A DNA stretch of 22,110 bases from Saprolegnia diclina VS20 (taxonomy: Eukaryota; Oomycota; Saprolegniomycetes; Saprolegniales; Saprolegniaceae), in assembly GCF_000281045.1 (NCBI RefSeq), contig NW_008246108.1:381543-403652 (forward strand). The letters run 5' to 3'. Below the pieces are notes generated by a model. The model searched no databases. It was not told the origin of the DNA and saw only the letters and a list, made by a program, of their open reading frames with translations. Each line of letters opens with the position of its first letter. The first letter of the stretch is position 1. Both the position numbers and the translations under genes were made by a program. Of the stretch, positions 7,931 through 16,772 are shown piece after piece.

Positions 7931-8815
7931 ATGGGCGAGAAGCGCAAGCGCGGTGACCGGCCGACGGGCAGCTTCGTGGTGACGGATGCGACAGCGCCGC
8001 CGTCGACCTACTGCGTGACGCTCGCGTACGACGGCAAGGCCTTCAACGGCTACCAGGCGCAGGAGAAGACGCCGCCCGTGCGCACGGTGCAGGCGACGCT
8101 CGAGGACGCGATCAAGCGCACGACGGGCGAGGTCCTTCGCGTGCGCGGTGCATCGCGCACCGACAGAGGCGTCCACGCGCGCGGCCAAGAAGCCGCCTTT
8201 GAGAGCACCGTGGTCGACGCCAGCGTCCTCTTGCGCGCCATCAACAACCGCTTGCCCGACGACGTGGCCATCACGCGCCTTGTCAAGGTCGCCGACGGCT
8301 TTGACCCGCGCAAGGCCTCCACGCACAAGTGCTACTCGTACCGCATCTTCACGGGCGAGATCCGGCAGGTGCTGGGGCGCGACCAGGCGTGGCAGGTATT
8401 ACGCCATGACCTCGTGATGCGCCGTTGTCATATGCATGCATATGCACTGTAGGTCTGCAAGCCATTGGACGTGGCCTTGATGCGCGAGGCCGCCAACTTG
8501 CTCGAGAGCTCAACGCCGCGGGACTGCAGTGCGTTCACGCCGACGCGGCGCCTCGAAGAGGACATGAGCACGCTCTGCGCCGTCCGCAGCATCGAGCTGG
8601 CGTCGCATGAGAAGGAGCATGAGCTGACGATCACGTTTCAAGGCGACCGGTTCCTCTATCGCATGGTGCGCAACATGGTCGGGCTCCTCGTGCACGTGGG
8701 TCTCCACAAGAAGACACTCGAGGACGTCCAAGCTATGGTCGACGCCAACGAACGCATCGAGTCGCCCGGCGCGCCGGCGCATGGCCTCACGCTGGAGTGG
8801 ATTCGCTTCGAGTAG
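7931..8815 (+). CDS. tRNA pseudouridine synthase, TruA/Pus family (two exons)
   Basis: Exons 7931-8395 and 8453-8815, joined across a 57-base GT-AG intron in phase 0, give 275 residues. Landmarks: VTLAYDGKAFNGYQ (substrate-side strand), ASRTDRGVHARGQ with catalytic Asp78, INNRLPDDVAI, DPRKASTHKCYSYRIF, and in exon 2 the C-terminal FLYRMVRNMVGLLVHVG and GLTLEW motifs. Bacterial members usually read GRTDAGVHA, so the Arg after RTD is a variation. The family converts uridine to pseudouridine in the tRNA anticodon stem (positions 38-40) or, in the Pus1 branch, other sites. At 275 residues it is bacterial in size and shorter than Pus1 or Pus3, so an organellar role is possible, though there is no clear presequence. 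An ATG at 7910 would add seven residues. It follows the 752-residue gene in the same direction and converges with alpha-tubulin. Confidence 0.92.
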
Positions 8816-8921
8816 ACCCAAGTCGCGTCGTCTACTAGGTATCACTAACTTTTAACGTAGACAAATCCATTTTCTTGCTATATATATGTCGACTCGTGCG
8901 TCGCACGCTACACGTTTCCAC

Positions 8922-10271
8922 CTAGTACTCTTCGCCGACGTCCATATCTTCGGCGTCCTGCGTCTCGGCCGACACTTCTTCGTAGTCCTTCTCGAGCGCC
9001 GCCAAATCTTCCCGCGCCTCGGAGAACTCGCCTTCTTCCATGCCTTCGCCAACGTACCAGTGGACGAACGCGCGCTTGGCGTACATCAAGTCAAACTTGT
9101 GGTTGATGCGCGAGAAGACCTCGGCGATCGCCGACGTGTTGGAGATGAGCGTGCACGCGCGCTGGACGCGGGCGAGGTCGCCGCCCGGCACGACCGACGG
9201 CGGCTCGTAGTTGATGCCGCACTTGAAGCCGGTCGGGCACCAATCGACAAACTGGATCGTGCGCTTCGTCTTGATGGTCGCGACTGCGGCGTTGACGTCC
9301 TTGGGGACAATGTCGCCGCGGTACATGAGGCACGCCGCCATGTACTTGCCGTGGCGCGGGTCGCACTTGGCCATCATCGACGACGGTTCGAAGCACGAGT
9401 TGGTGATCTCCGCCACGGACAGTTGCTCGTGGTACGCCTTCTCGGCCGAAATGACGGGCGCGTACGACGAGAGCATGAAGTGGATGCGCGGGTACGGCAC
9501 GAGGTTGGTCTGGAACTCGGTGATGTCGACGTTGAGCGAGCCGTCAAAGCGCAGCGACGTCGTGAGCGACGAGATGACTTGGGCGATCAACCGGTTCAAG
9601 TTGGTGTACGACGGCCGTTCAATGTTGAGCGACCGCTTGCAAATGTCGTAGATGGCTTCGTTGTCGAGGAGGATGCTAATGTCCGTGTGCTCGAGGAGCG
9701 CGTGGGTCGCCAGCACGGCGTTGTACGGCTCGACGACCGCCGTCGAGAGCTGCGGCGACGGGTAGATTGTGAATCCGAGCTTCGACTTGCGGCCATAGTC
9801 GACCGAGAGGCGCTCGAGGAGAAGCGCGCCGAGGCCCGACCCGGTGCCGCCGCCGACCGCGTTGAAGATCATGAAGCCCTGAAGGCCAGTGCAGTTGTCG
9901 GCGAGCTTGCGGATGCGGTCGAGCACCTTGTCGACGACTTCTTTGCCGATTGTGTAGTGACCACGCGCGTAGTTGTTGGCCGCGTCCTCCTTGCCCGAGA
10001 TGATCTGCTCCGGGTGGTAGAGTTGGCGGTATGTGCCGGTGCGGATCTCGTCGCAGACCGACGGCTCCAGGTCGACGAAAATCGCACGCGGCACGTGCAT
10101 GCCGGCGCCGGTCTCGCTGAAGAAGGTGCTGAAGGCGCTGTCGCTCGCCGTCGACTCGTCGGGCATGTGGCCGTTGGGCTGGATGCCGTGCTCGAGGCAG
10201 TAGAGCTCCCAGCACGAGTTGCCGACCTGGATGCCGCCTTGGCCAATGTGCAACGACAGAATCTCACGCAT
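8922..10271 (-). CDS. alpha-tubulin, divergent isotype, intronless
   Basis: 449 residues, colinear with alpha-tubulin. Present: the GTP loop GGGTGSG (140-146), [27 protein letters not shown], the catalytic alpha Glu252 in [16 protein letters not shown] (equivalent to E254, which triggers GTP hydrolysis in the beta subunit below), [37 protein letters not shown], and a C-terminal EEY ending in tyrosine. Odd points: the N-terminus reads MREIL, as in beta-tubulins, rather than MREC/MREV; the luminal loop around residue 40 is two residues shorter and has Ser in place of Lys40; Met replaces Lys in the usual GAGKHVPR; the tail is short. This suggests a specialised paralogue rather than the main housekeeping copy, which usually is close to invariant in oomycetes. 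Three ATTGG boxes lie 66-137 bases upstream. Confidence 0.97.
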   Translation of the reverse strand: MREILSLHIGQGGIQVGNSCWELYCLEHGIQPNGHMPDESTASDSAFSTFFSETGAGMHVPRAIFVDLEPSVCDEIRTGTYRQLYHPEQIISGKEDAANNYARGHYTIGKEVVDKVLDRIRKLADNCTGLQGFMIFNAVGGGTGSGLGALLLERLSVDYGRKSKLGFTIYPSPQLSTAVVEPYNAVLATHALLEHTDISILLDNEAIYDICKRSLNIERPSYTNLNRLIAQVISSLTTSLRFDGSLNVDITEFQTNLVPYPRIHFMLSSYAPVISAEKAYHEQLSVAEITNSCFEPSSMMAKCDPRHGKYMAACLMYRGDIVPKDVNAAVATIKTKRTIQFVDWCPTGFKCGINYEPPSVVPGGDLARVQRACTLISNTSAIAEVFSRINHKFDLMYAKRAFVHWYVGEGMEEGEFSEAREDLAALEKDYEEVSAETQDAEDMDVGEEY

Positions 10272-10336
10272 ATTTTCGAGTTGGGCGAAAGGGGAAATGA
10301 CGAGCTCTCAAGCTGCCGAATCGGACCCGCGTATTC

Positions 10337-10408
10337 ATTGGCCGGGAGCGAGACAGCGCGCGTGATTGGCTTCACATACCAGTGTCTATCGAACTGCGCT
10401 GTGATTGG
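10337..10408 (-). promoter_or_regulatory. three CCAAT boxes upstream of alpha-tubulin
   Basis: ATTGG on the plus strand (CCAAT in the gene's direction) at 10337-10341, 10365-10369 and 10404-10408. All share one orientation, and the last two sit in the larger shared word GTGATTGG. Their distance of 66-137 bases from the ATG suits NF-Y-type promoter elements. Confidence 0.55.
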
Positions 10409-11079
10409 TGCAAAGCGTATCCATCTGCCGCGTTTGGCTCTCCCTGGTCCTTCTTCGTCCCGAGGAGGGAGCACATGACAGTGGCAGCAGCAGCCGACAG
10501 CGCAGAACCGCGCAGCGTGCGCCAGAGCAAGGGCGTAGGTGCTGCGTCATTACCTCGCGCCTCGTCGTTGACCTTGCATGTCTGCCACCAGCTGCGACGG
10601 GCTCAACGACTCGGTAACCGCATACATTCTGGTGGATGCGCATGCATTCTACCACGTATGGCCTTCTGGAGAGCCGACGAACGGGTATTAGTGGAGTAGC
10701 GACGTGGCCGTCATCGATTGTGTTGCTACGAGGTTGCAGCAAGCCATCCAACCAGAGAAAAAGACAATGTCCAGGCGGCGCTCCATCGAAAAATGGCTCT
10801 ACCGCACGAGCTCTTGAACGCGACAGCGATATGGGCTATGGAAGCAACTATAGCAAAAAAAGACAAAGAAAGACAATATGTCAGCACAAGGTCTGCGCAA
10901 AGCGAAAAGGTTGCTACATTGACATTGTATGGCGACAGGCAACGCAGCGTCTCGGCCCGCATCGAAACCATTGAAATCGTCCAGTAGGTGCGCTTTACCA
11001 AATACTATTCTGCAAAAGGTGCTCTTTCGTCCATTAAGGTGCGCAATCTTTTTCAAGAAATAGGTGCATCTTTGCCGTG

Positions 11080-11340
11080 GCAGCGCGCGCTGTCGCCTTT
11101 GAACAGTGGCGCCTCGCTTCCAGGTCGATGGTCTCGCCTAGTACAGGGCAACTCCTCAACAACCAAGCCCGTTCCAACGTGTCGCGGACACTTCGCCCGC
11201 TGTGCTGCAGGCAAGCTCGCCGCCATCGTCGAGGGCGTAGTCAAAGAGCTCGAGGACCGGGTCGTGCGCGACAATGTCGGCCGCCTTTAGCTGGAAGAGA
11301 ATATCGTTGTTGTCGACAGCTCGTCAACCTTGACGTGCAG
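11080..11340 (-). pseudogene. coding-like remnant, family unknown
   Basis: On the minus strand this stretch reads DILFQLKAADIVAHDPVLEL and then FDYALDDGGELACSTAGE, with codon choice like the real genes of the window (third positions mostly C or G). It begins and ends abruptly, with no start, terminus or convincing splice partner, so it looks like part of a broken gene. A neighbouring frame contains THLDGVLHVKVDEL and may belong to the same relic. I do not recognise the protein. Confidence 0.35.
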
Positions 11341-11829
11341 AACGCCGTCGAGATGCGTGGACGTAAGACGCTGCCAGCCAACTTGCATTATGACCGCAAG
11401 TTTACTTTTGGGACGAGACGGTCGCAGTTCCATGTGCCGTTGAAATGACGTGGCGCGCTCGTGGGCCACGAAGGATCCGCGCGCAGCACGTTGATTGGTC
11501 CATTCCCCAAGACATTAGCCTTTTTGATGATGCCAACGAAAACGCGGATGGTCCACGGTGCTGTCATTGGTCAACTGTACTCTTGATATATTGCGTCCCT
11601 CTGAGAGCGCCTGGTGATAGTGTACACGTTGTCCTCGAACCCACGCGAAAACACCGCAGGATTCTTGGTACAATCACGACAACCACGACAGCCCACCAAC
11701 GAGAACTCGAGGCAGCTCTACATGTCTGTGCACGCGTGGGCTCAGCAATGATACTACGGCGTCATGCGTGTGTTGGGCCACCAAGGTACAGATGCACAGC
11801 TCGCCTTCGCACCAAAAGAGAGACCGAGT

Positions 11830-12060
11830 TCCTGCTTGTACTGTACTAAGGTAGACAAACACTGGACACATAACACTTTCTTGACATAGAGGCGCAAGAC
11901 AACACGAGTGCCTTCCCAACCTTCGCTGCCTTCTCGGTACGCGGTCGCGTCAGGCTTGTAGTTCAGGGCTTTGATAAACTCCTGTCGGTCCTACCGAGCG
12001 GCGCCCTTCAAGAGCTTAAGCCCTCCGCGCACAAGCAGTGGGTGAGCTATGGCCCTCATG
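11830..12060 (-). pseudogene. second coding-like remnant, family unknown
   Basis: The minus strand contains HPLLVRGGLKLLKGAAR and DRQEFIKALNYKPDATAYRE, then GSEGWEGTRVVLRLYVKKV, with gene-like codon use. The reading is interrupted and does not extend into a full protein, so the locus appears broken. It is upstream of, and on the same strand as, the remnant at 11080-11340; the two could come from one former gene, but nothing in the sequence proves this. Confidence 0.35.
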
Positions 12061-12297
12061 CACTGCGAGATTCCGCTGCGTGTTTTCTAAACGACCATAG
12101 AAGCTCGAACAAACACCAAAAAGTTAGAGAAAGACACATTCTATTTGCGTCAAAATAGTCCGGCAAGGCCGTGGATGGCGCGGTCTGTCGATCAACGGAC
12201 TTGCAGGAATATTTGGAGGGCACCAAATATGTTTCTTCGGGGTGGAGGGTCGGCTCTTCAGTCGTAAATGGTCGTGGGCATCGACAGCGACAAGAGG

Positions 12298-12305
12298 TAT
12301 AAAAG
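12298..12305 (+). promoter_or_regulatory. perfect TATAAAAG box
   Basis: The strongest TATA match noticed in the window. An ATG follows at 12356, about 50 bases later, but its frame is short and interrupted; a coding-like stretch (VVPTLLVVDRPKVVAVAEVAG, to about 12585) resumes in the same frame. It may be the promoter of a dead or unrecognised gene. Confidence 0.35.
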
Positions 12306-13633
12306 TTGTAATTCGGCACCAAGGGCAAAGGCTTGGGCAAGGCGGCGGCAGCTGCATGGAAAAAAGAGAGGTGAGCACGAGCAATGGATGTTTCTGGGTT
12401 GCTTGAACGAGGAAGACACTTGGTCGACCTCGCTATCCCAGCCATTGCGTCGTACCCACACTACTCGTCGTCGACCGGCCCAAGGTCGTCGCCGTCGCGG
12501 AGGTGGCGGGTAAGGATTCAAGGTTCGCAAAGATCATCGTGGGAGGCGAGTCGGACGGGGCGGGGCGCAAGCGGGGAGAGGCTTGAGCGGAAGGTCGACA
12601 ATTCAGAAATGAGCGTCCCGGCCAGTCACAGGCGCGACCACCTGGAACTTTCGCTGAAAGTTCAATTGGCTCCCAAGTGCAATTTCAAGGATTTGTAATT
12701 CTGCGCTTCAGTATACCATACAAAAAGCAAGCTTATTGAAAGATACGGTTCGAAAAATACGACCAATCATGGCGCGTCGCGACAATCCAGTTGGCGGGAA
12801 GCTCTCTCAAAGCGAGCGGAACGCGGCCTTGGAAAGACAGCGAACCACATGGAAGAAGAGAGCGCATACAGTTGCGTTGGTTGTATAGCTGGCCTCCTCG
12901 GAACGTAATGAGGAGAGTTGTTTCAAGGGAGTTGATCGGCAAAGTGCCTGGTCACAAGGTCGCAAAATGGACACTGGCGCCGCTGTACCGTACGAAACGA
13001 CCAACACCGGGGTCGAGTGATGGTCAATCGTCAGCCCACGCGGCAAAGGGCGCGAAAATTCACAGCGCGATGGCGGGAGATGGCACGACCTCGCTTTTGC
13101 CGCCAAATCGCCGGCCAGATGAGCCCAGATGGACGAGAGAGTTTGAAAGATGACTACACTCTCAAAAGATGATGCGTGAATGTATCAGCGTCAACCGAAC
13201 TTGGACACCTGACATACCGTACGGGCGAGACCTTGCTGTGACGGCGAGCGTTTACTGTACACCAGGACACTAATCACCAGAAAATACTAACGTTAGCGCT
13301 ACATCAGACAGAGAATTCAGTTTACCGATCGAAGCGGTGTCATAGAGATATGGATCGTTTGCTCTCCCATTACGTGGCTCGATGAGAGGCTGCATCTGAG
13401 TTGGTGACCGCTTGATGGATTGGCGGACCATCATTCATTCGGTCCGCAAGATCGCGGTAGGATACTCCGTTTCTGGTGTGAGAAGGTGAGAGATGGTCCC
13501 TGGAAGCGACTCTTTCCTTGGCCAACATTGGTATACCTCCAGCACGGCATGTTGCTCTTACCACAGCTTCCAGGAGTTCCGTTCCAGACTAGTTTCGACT
13601 ACTCGTCCATAGCAGTCACAAGAAACTAGGTTA

Positions 13634-14002
13634 TTAGAAAGGTGCGGTATGCGTTGGTGGCGGTGGTGTCGCCCAGAGGGTCGCGACAAAGTCCAAGAAG
13701 AGACGCTGGTCGCGCACGGGAACGACCGTCGACTGCCACTGGCCCTTTTGATGCCGCTTTCGCTGGTCCACGGCGCGCTGGTTGATGCAGGAGCGCTCGC
13801 GGTGGTACGCGCAGAGCGTGTGGCGCTGCCCGTTCGCCTTGTGCGCGCGGGGCGCAAAACACTTGGTGCCTTTGGCGTAGCTGCAGTGGTCGCTCGTCAG
13901 TGGCGCCGCGTCAGCGTGGCAGGAATTCGTGGCCGGTCGAAGGCCCTCGACTTCGTATTCGAGAGCCTGCGGCCAAGCAAAGGACGTGCAGAGGTGCGCC
14001 AT
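13634..14002 (-). CDS. small Cys/His-motif protein of oomycete type, function unknown
   Basis: An intronless frame of 122 residues from the ATG at 14002. The central block, about residues 40-85, has the spaced pattern C-x6-C (HCSYAKGTKCFAPRA), then KANGQRHTLCAYHRERS and INQRAVDQRKRHQK. I associate this 'C..C..PRA.K.NG..H.LC.yHR...NQR..D.rKR' block with many short oomycete hypothetical proteins; two Cys, then His and Cys, followed by HR suggests a small metal-binding knot with a basic tail able to contact nucleic acid. The N-terminus (MAHLCTSFAWPQALEYEVEG) and a Pro/Thr end (ATPPPPTHTAPF) are unremarkable. There are no targeting signals. Function is not known; the zinc role is inferred. The opposite strand has an open frame of similar length, which I take as a shadow because it lacks any pattern. 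Confidence 0.7.
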   Translation of the reverse strand: MAHLCTSFAWPQALEYEVEGLRPATNSCHADAAPLTSDHCSYAKGTKCFAPRAHKANGQRHTLCAYHRERSCINQRAVDQRKRHQKGQWQSTVVPVRDQRLFLDFVATLWATPPPPTHTAPF

Positions 14003-14741
14003 GGGCAAATAAATGAAAAAGCCGAACTGTTCAGCGATGCTTTCTAGCTAAAGTACGCCTATAGAGCTTTTACACAGGAAAGTGCAAGCTTTTCCGCTTT
14101 CGCCGTAAAAGCAGATATCGTTCCAGTCAAGTAATCTACATCCGGTTCCTAGCTTGATACCCAGAAGAGTTTGAACTGAGCATGCACGAACAACACTTCA
14201 CTCGTGTTATATGACGGATGATGAGCCTAGAGCTTGCGCGTCTTGAGTTTAAAAAACGTTGGACACAAACATCGATACGGGGTTAGGCTTGCTGCGAGAC
14301 GAAGGTGCTAGACTACACCTGCGATCCCATCAACATGCACCATGTCCCAAGCGGCGCCCATTACGCTGGTTGCATTGCGGCTAGTCAGGGATACGATATA
14401 TTCTGAGATGCATCACAGCACTGGCTCCGGCCTTCAACTTGGAGACTGCGGTGGTCCTGTCACTTGACGCAGCACAGAGCGTTGAGCTCGTGCGTCGACC
14501 GACGGTACAAGTCGTTTCAGATCTGACCTCTAAAGTCTCAGGTCGACTTGATTCGGACAGAGCAGCCGTCAGTCTACACCGTCGTGGCACCTGCACCCGT
14601 CGCATTCGTGTCGCGTTGGCATCCACGCGTGCGATTGGTCGGGTCGGATCCCACCGCCGCAACTTCAGATCCGGCGTCGGACTTAGCACCCGCCTTGCTA
14701 GGGCGATTTCTGACTGGTGATGAACTCGGTCATTTCCAAAC
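14003..14741. other. intergenic region between the Cys/His protein and the GPI-type protein
   Basis: No supported gene. The region is divergent and should hold both promoters. One ATTGG box lies at 14634-14638, 104 bases before the GPI-type protein's ATG. Short frames here lack family patterns. GGGGTTAGG at about 14279-14287 is a single telomere-like word only. Confidence 0.5.
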
Positions 14742-15386
14742 ATGCAGTGGCTGTCACTCTTTGCCCTGTGCTTCGTGGCCGTCGCCGCCGCCGAGACCGT
14801 TGCGCCCGGGACGCCGGACCCCGCGACATGCAAGCTCCAGTTCCTGAGCCCGTGCAAGAAAGATCTCGACTGCGGTACGCTCAACGGGTATAACCTGACG
14901 TGCATCGTGTCGGGTACGAACCGCCAGTGCGGCTGCAAGGGCGGCGTCTCCAAGACCTCCGAGTGCATTCGGACGACGCCGGACGGGTCGGTGCCGCAGT
15001 TTGGTCTCTGCACCGACTCGCTCCAGTGCTCGTCGGGCCTTGGCTTCACCGACTACATCCTCGAACTCAACGAAAAGCCGACGCGGCGTTGTGCGGAAGC
15101 GCTTCATTGCATCCAAGAAGTGAACGACACGCCAGGCGTCGTCCTCACCAAGCAGTGCCTCACGTGCGGCAGTTGCCGCGCGCAGTACCTCGCCGGCAAG
15201 CGTTTCGACTGCGACTCGATTTGCCCGGCGACGCCCGAGCCCCCGACCACCGAACCTCTCCCGACGACCCCGACGCGGGCGCCCAAGACGTCGGAGCCGC
15301 CCACGACGCCCCCCAGCTCGTTTGCGTCCGCCGTCGCCGTCAGTGGTGTTGCCCTTGGCGCCATCGCGGTCGCAGCACTCGTGTAA
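14742..15386 (+). CDS. secreted cysteine-rich protein, probable GPI-anchored cell-surface protein
   Basis: 214 residues, intronless. Residues 1-17 (MQWLSLFALCFVAVAAA) form a classic signal peptide. The mature part, about 30-161, contains 16 cysteines (an even number, so eight disulphides are possible), including CGC, CLTCGSC and a repeated C-x5-C spacing, with N-glycosylation sequons at Asn51 (NLT) and Asn128 (NDT). A Pro/Thr/Ser-rich linker follows (about 162-192, PTTEPLPTTPTRAP), likely O-glycosylated. The C-terminus is a small-residue cleavage zone (SSFASA) and a hydrophobic end with no basic tail (VSGVALGAIAVAALV), the layout of a GPI attachment signal. In oomycetes such proteins sit on the plasma membrane or wall. 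I do not recognise the Cys pattern as elicitin, CBM or another named family. Confidence 0.88.
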   Translation: MQWLSLFALCFVAVAAAETVAPGTPDPATCKLQFLSPCKKDLDCGTLNGYNLTCIVSGTNRQCGCKGGVSKTSECIRTTPDGSVPQFGLCTDSLQCSSGLGFTDYILELNEKPTRRCAEALHCIQEVNDTPGVVLTKQCLTCGSCRAQYLAGKRFDCDSICPATPEPPTTEPLPTTPTRAPKTSEPPTTPPSSFASAVAVSGVALGAIAVAALV

Positions 15387-15906
15387 ATAACTACACAATA
15401 TACTTCTGTTTCTTCCTTGTAGATTGTTCTATATCTATATGCATGTGCATTAGCCCGAATCTTGCTACACAAATCAAGCGTAAACCCTTGCACAACATCA
15501 ACCATACTTCGAATACCGCGAGGCCATTAGATGAAAATTAGCCAATAAACGGTTCTCTGCGTCATATATTATCCAATCAAACGCTCTCAAACGTTGAACA
15601 TTGTCAACTTGACATGCATATGCGCTGATCATCGTCGAGTCGAGTCTATAGACCATACACCTTCGCGCTCGTCACAAGAGAAGCGACACACCTTGGCCTC
15701 TTCTGCTCTCTGCGCCGCTTCAACGAACGAGCCAATCACACGTATCGCTTCCACGACCAAGCCAATCACATGCATAAGTGAAATCCGTGTCTTTGGCGCG
15801 CCCGGTGTCTATATGCACCGGTTCAAGAAGCACGCAATGCGCGATGATTTGAGGCGAGGATACCCCATTCTTCTTAATCCACCTGCCCTCGAACATCACC
15901 ACCATC
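15387..15906. promoter_or_regulatory. intergenic region with ARF promoter and polyadenylation-like signal
   Basis: No supported gene in about 520 bases. The word AATAAA occurs at 15544-15549, 158 bases after the upstream stop, and could serve its 3' end. The second half carries the CCAAT repeat described separately. Confidence 0.45.
15730..15770 (+). promoter_or_regulatory. duplicated AGCCAATCACA box upstream of ARF
   Basis: The 11-mer AGCCAATCACA occurs exactly at 15730-15740 and again at 15760-15770, 30 bases apart (about three helical turns), 137-177 bases before the ARF start. The first nine bases recur upstream of the ARF-like gene at 17309. This is consistent with NF-Y-type sites. Confidence 0.6.
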
Positions 15907-16452
15907 ATGGGTATGCTTTTTTCACGCGTCATGGACCGCCTCTTCAGCAAGCAGGACGTCCGCATCCTCATGGTCGGCCTCGACGCCGCCGGCAAAACCA
16001 CGATCCTCTACAAGCTCAAGCTCGGGGAAGTCGTGACGACGATCCCGACCATCGGCTTCAACGTCGAGACGCTCGAGTACAAAAACATCAACTTTACGGT
16101 CTGGGACGTCGGTGGCCAAGACAAGATCCGCCCGCTGTGGCGCCATTACTACGACAACACGCGCGGCCTCATCTTCGTCGTCGACTCGAACGACCGCGAC
16201 CGCATTGACCAAGCCCGCGACGAGCTCCACCGCATGCTGGCGCAAGACGAGCTCCGTGACGCGATCACGCTCGTCTTTGCCAACAAGCAGGATTTGCCCA
16301 ACTCGATGAGCGCGGCCGAGATGACCGAGAAGCTCGGTCTGCGAACGTTTGGCCGGCCGTGGTACATTCAGGCGTGCTGCGCGACGACGGGCGACGGCTT
16401 GTACGAAGGCCTCGACTGGCTCTCGGCAACGTTGAAAAAGCAGGCGCCGTAA
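15907..16452 (+). CDS. ADP-ribosylation factor (ARF) small GTPase, class I type
   Basis: 181 residues, intronless, the usual ARF length. Gly2 after MG is the N-myristoylation site and is followed by the amphipathic helix ([11 protein letters not shown]). All nucleotide motifs are canonical: P-loop GLDAAGKTT, switch I with Thr in [10 protein letters not shown], interswitch [25 protein letters not shown] with the catalytic Gln, NKQD, and the CAT G5 motif. ARFs recruit COPI and clathrin adaptors and activate phospholipase D on Golgi and endosomal membranes after GEF-driven GTP loading. The [22 protein letters not shown] and [10 protein letters not shown] strings are nearly those of ARF1. It stands first of three ARF-family genes in 2.6 kb and is by far the most conserved. 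Codon use is strongly C/G-ending. Confidence 0.96.
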   Translation: MGMLFSRVMDRLFSKQDVRILMVGLDAAGKTTILYKLKLGEVVTTIPTIGFNVETLEYKNINFTVWDVGGQDKIRPLWRHYYDNTRGLIFVVDSNDRDRIDQARDELHRMLAQDELRDAITLVFANKQDLPNSMSAAEMTEKLGLRTFGRPWYIQACCATTGDGLYEGLDWLSATLKKQAP

Positions 16453-16772
16453 ATCCTTCTCCCTCAAATCATTAACTTGCCGTTCATATTTTTGCTAGCA
16501 TTTGTAAATGCTTTCTTCGATGTCGACGAGGATGAGGGTCTACTTCGCAAGGACAACGATACATATTTGAGTACGGGATCTGGGTATTCTACTGGCCCAT
16601 GGACCGGGCTGAACGCAATGGAAGATCACACTTTGATGCACGGGAGATTGCACGAGGCGTCTTGAGGAGGTCATGACGAAGTACCCCAGGGCGTCAGTGG
16701 AGTAAATGTCGTATGTAAGTCAGGTATTAGATAGTAGGTAGTCTTGGTCGCAACACATTCACACAGTGTCGT
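16453..16772. other. convergent gap between ARF and ARF-like genes
   Basis: Between two stop codons. An open frame at 16477-16665 (hydrophobic start, acidic middle) has no ATG at its head and no family pattern, so I see only 3' untranslated sequence. Confidence 0.5.

Larger units (their letters stand above)
10272..13633. other. gene-poor 3.4 kb region with coding-like remnants
   Basis: No complete gene of recognisable family. The first 150 bases serve as the alpha-tubulin promoter. Minus-strand coding-like stretches occur near 11080-11340 and 11830-12060, and a TATA box with an interrupted frame near 12298-12585. At 12769 a frame begins MARRDNPVGGKLSQSERNAALERQRTTWKKRAHT, basic and helix-like, but it is only about 40 codons long. 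The rest has more AT, scattered short frames without family similarity, and looks like decayed sequence. Confidence 0.6.

Noticed and set aside
8886-10478. 530-codon open frame on the plus strand
   Set aside because: It is antisense to alpha-tubulin, Arg/Val/Asp-rich as typical for the mirror of a GC3-rich gene, and has no family pattern.
12769-12885. Basic short frame MARRDNPVGGKLSQSERN... suspected as a transposase DNA-binding start
   Set aside because: Only about 40 codons, with no catalytic domain or terminal repeats found around it.
13649-14047. 132-codon plus-strand frame opposite the Cys/His protein
   Set aside because: It is Val/Arg/Ala-rich without pattern, while the minus strand shows a specific Cys/His block.
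15922-16467. 181-codon open frame antisense to ARF
   Set aside because: A shadow of the canonical ARF gene; same length by codon bias, no motif.
16477-16665. 62-codon frame with a hydrophobic start after ARF
   Set aside because: It lacks an ATG and sits where the 3' untranslated region is expected; no homology.
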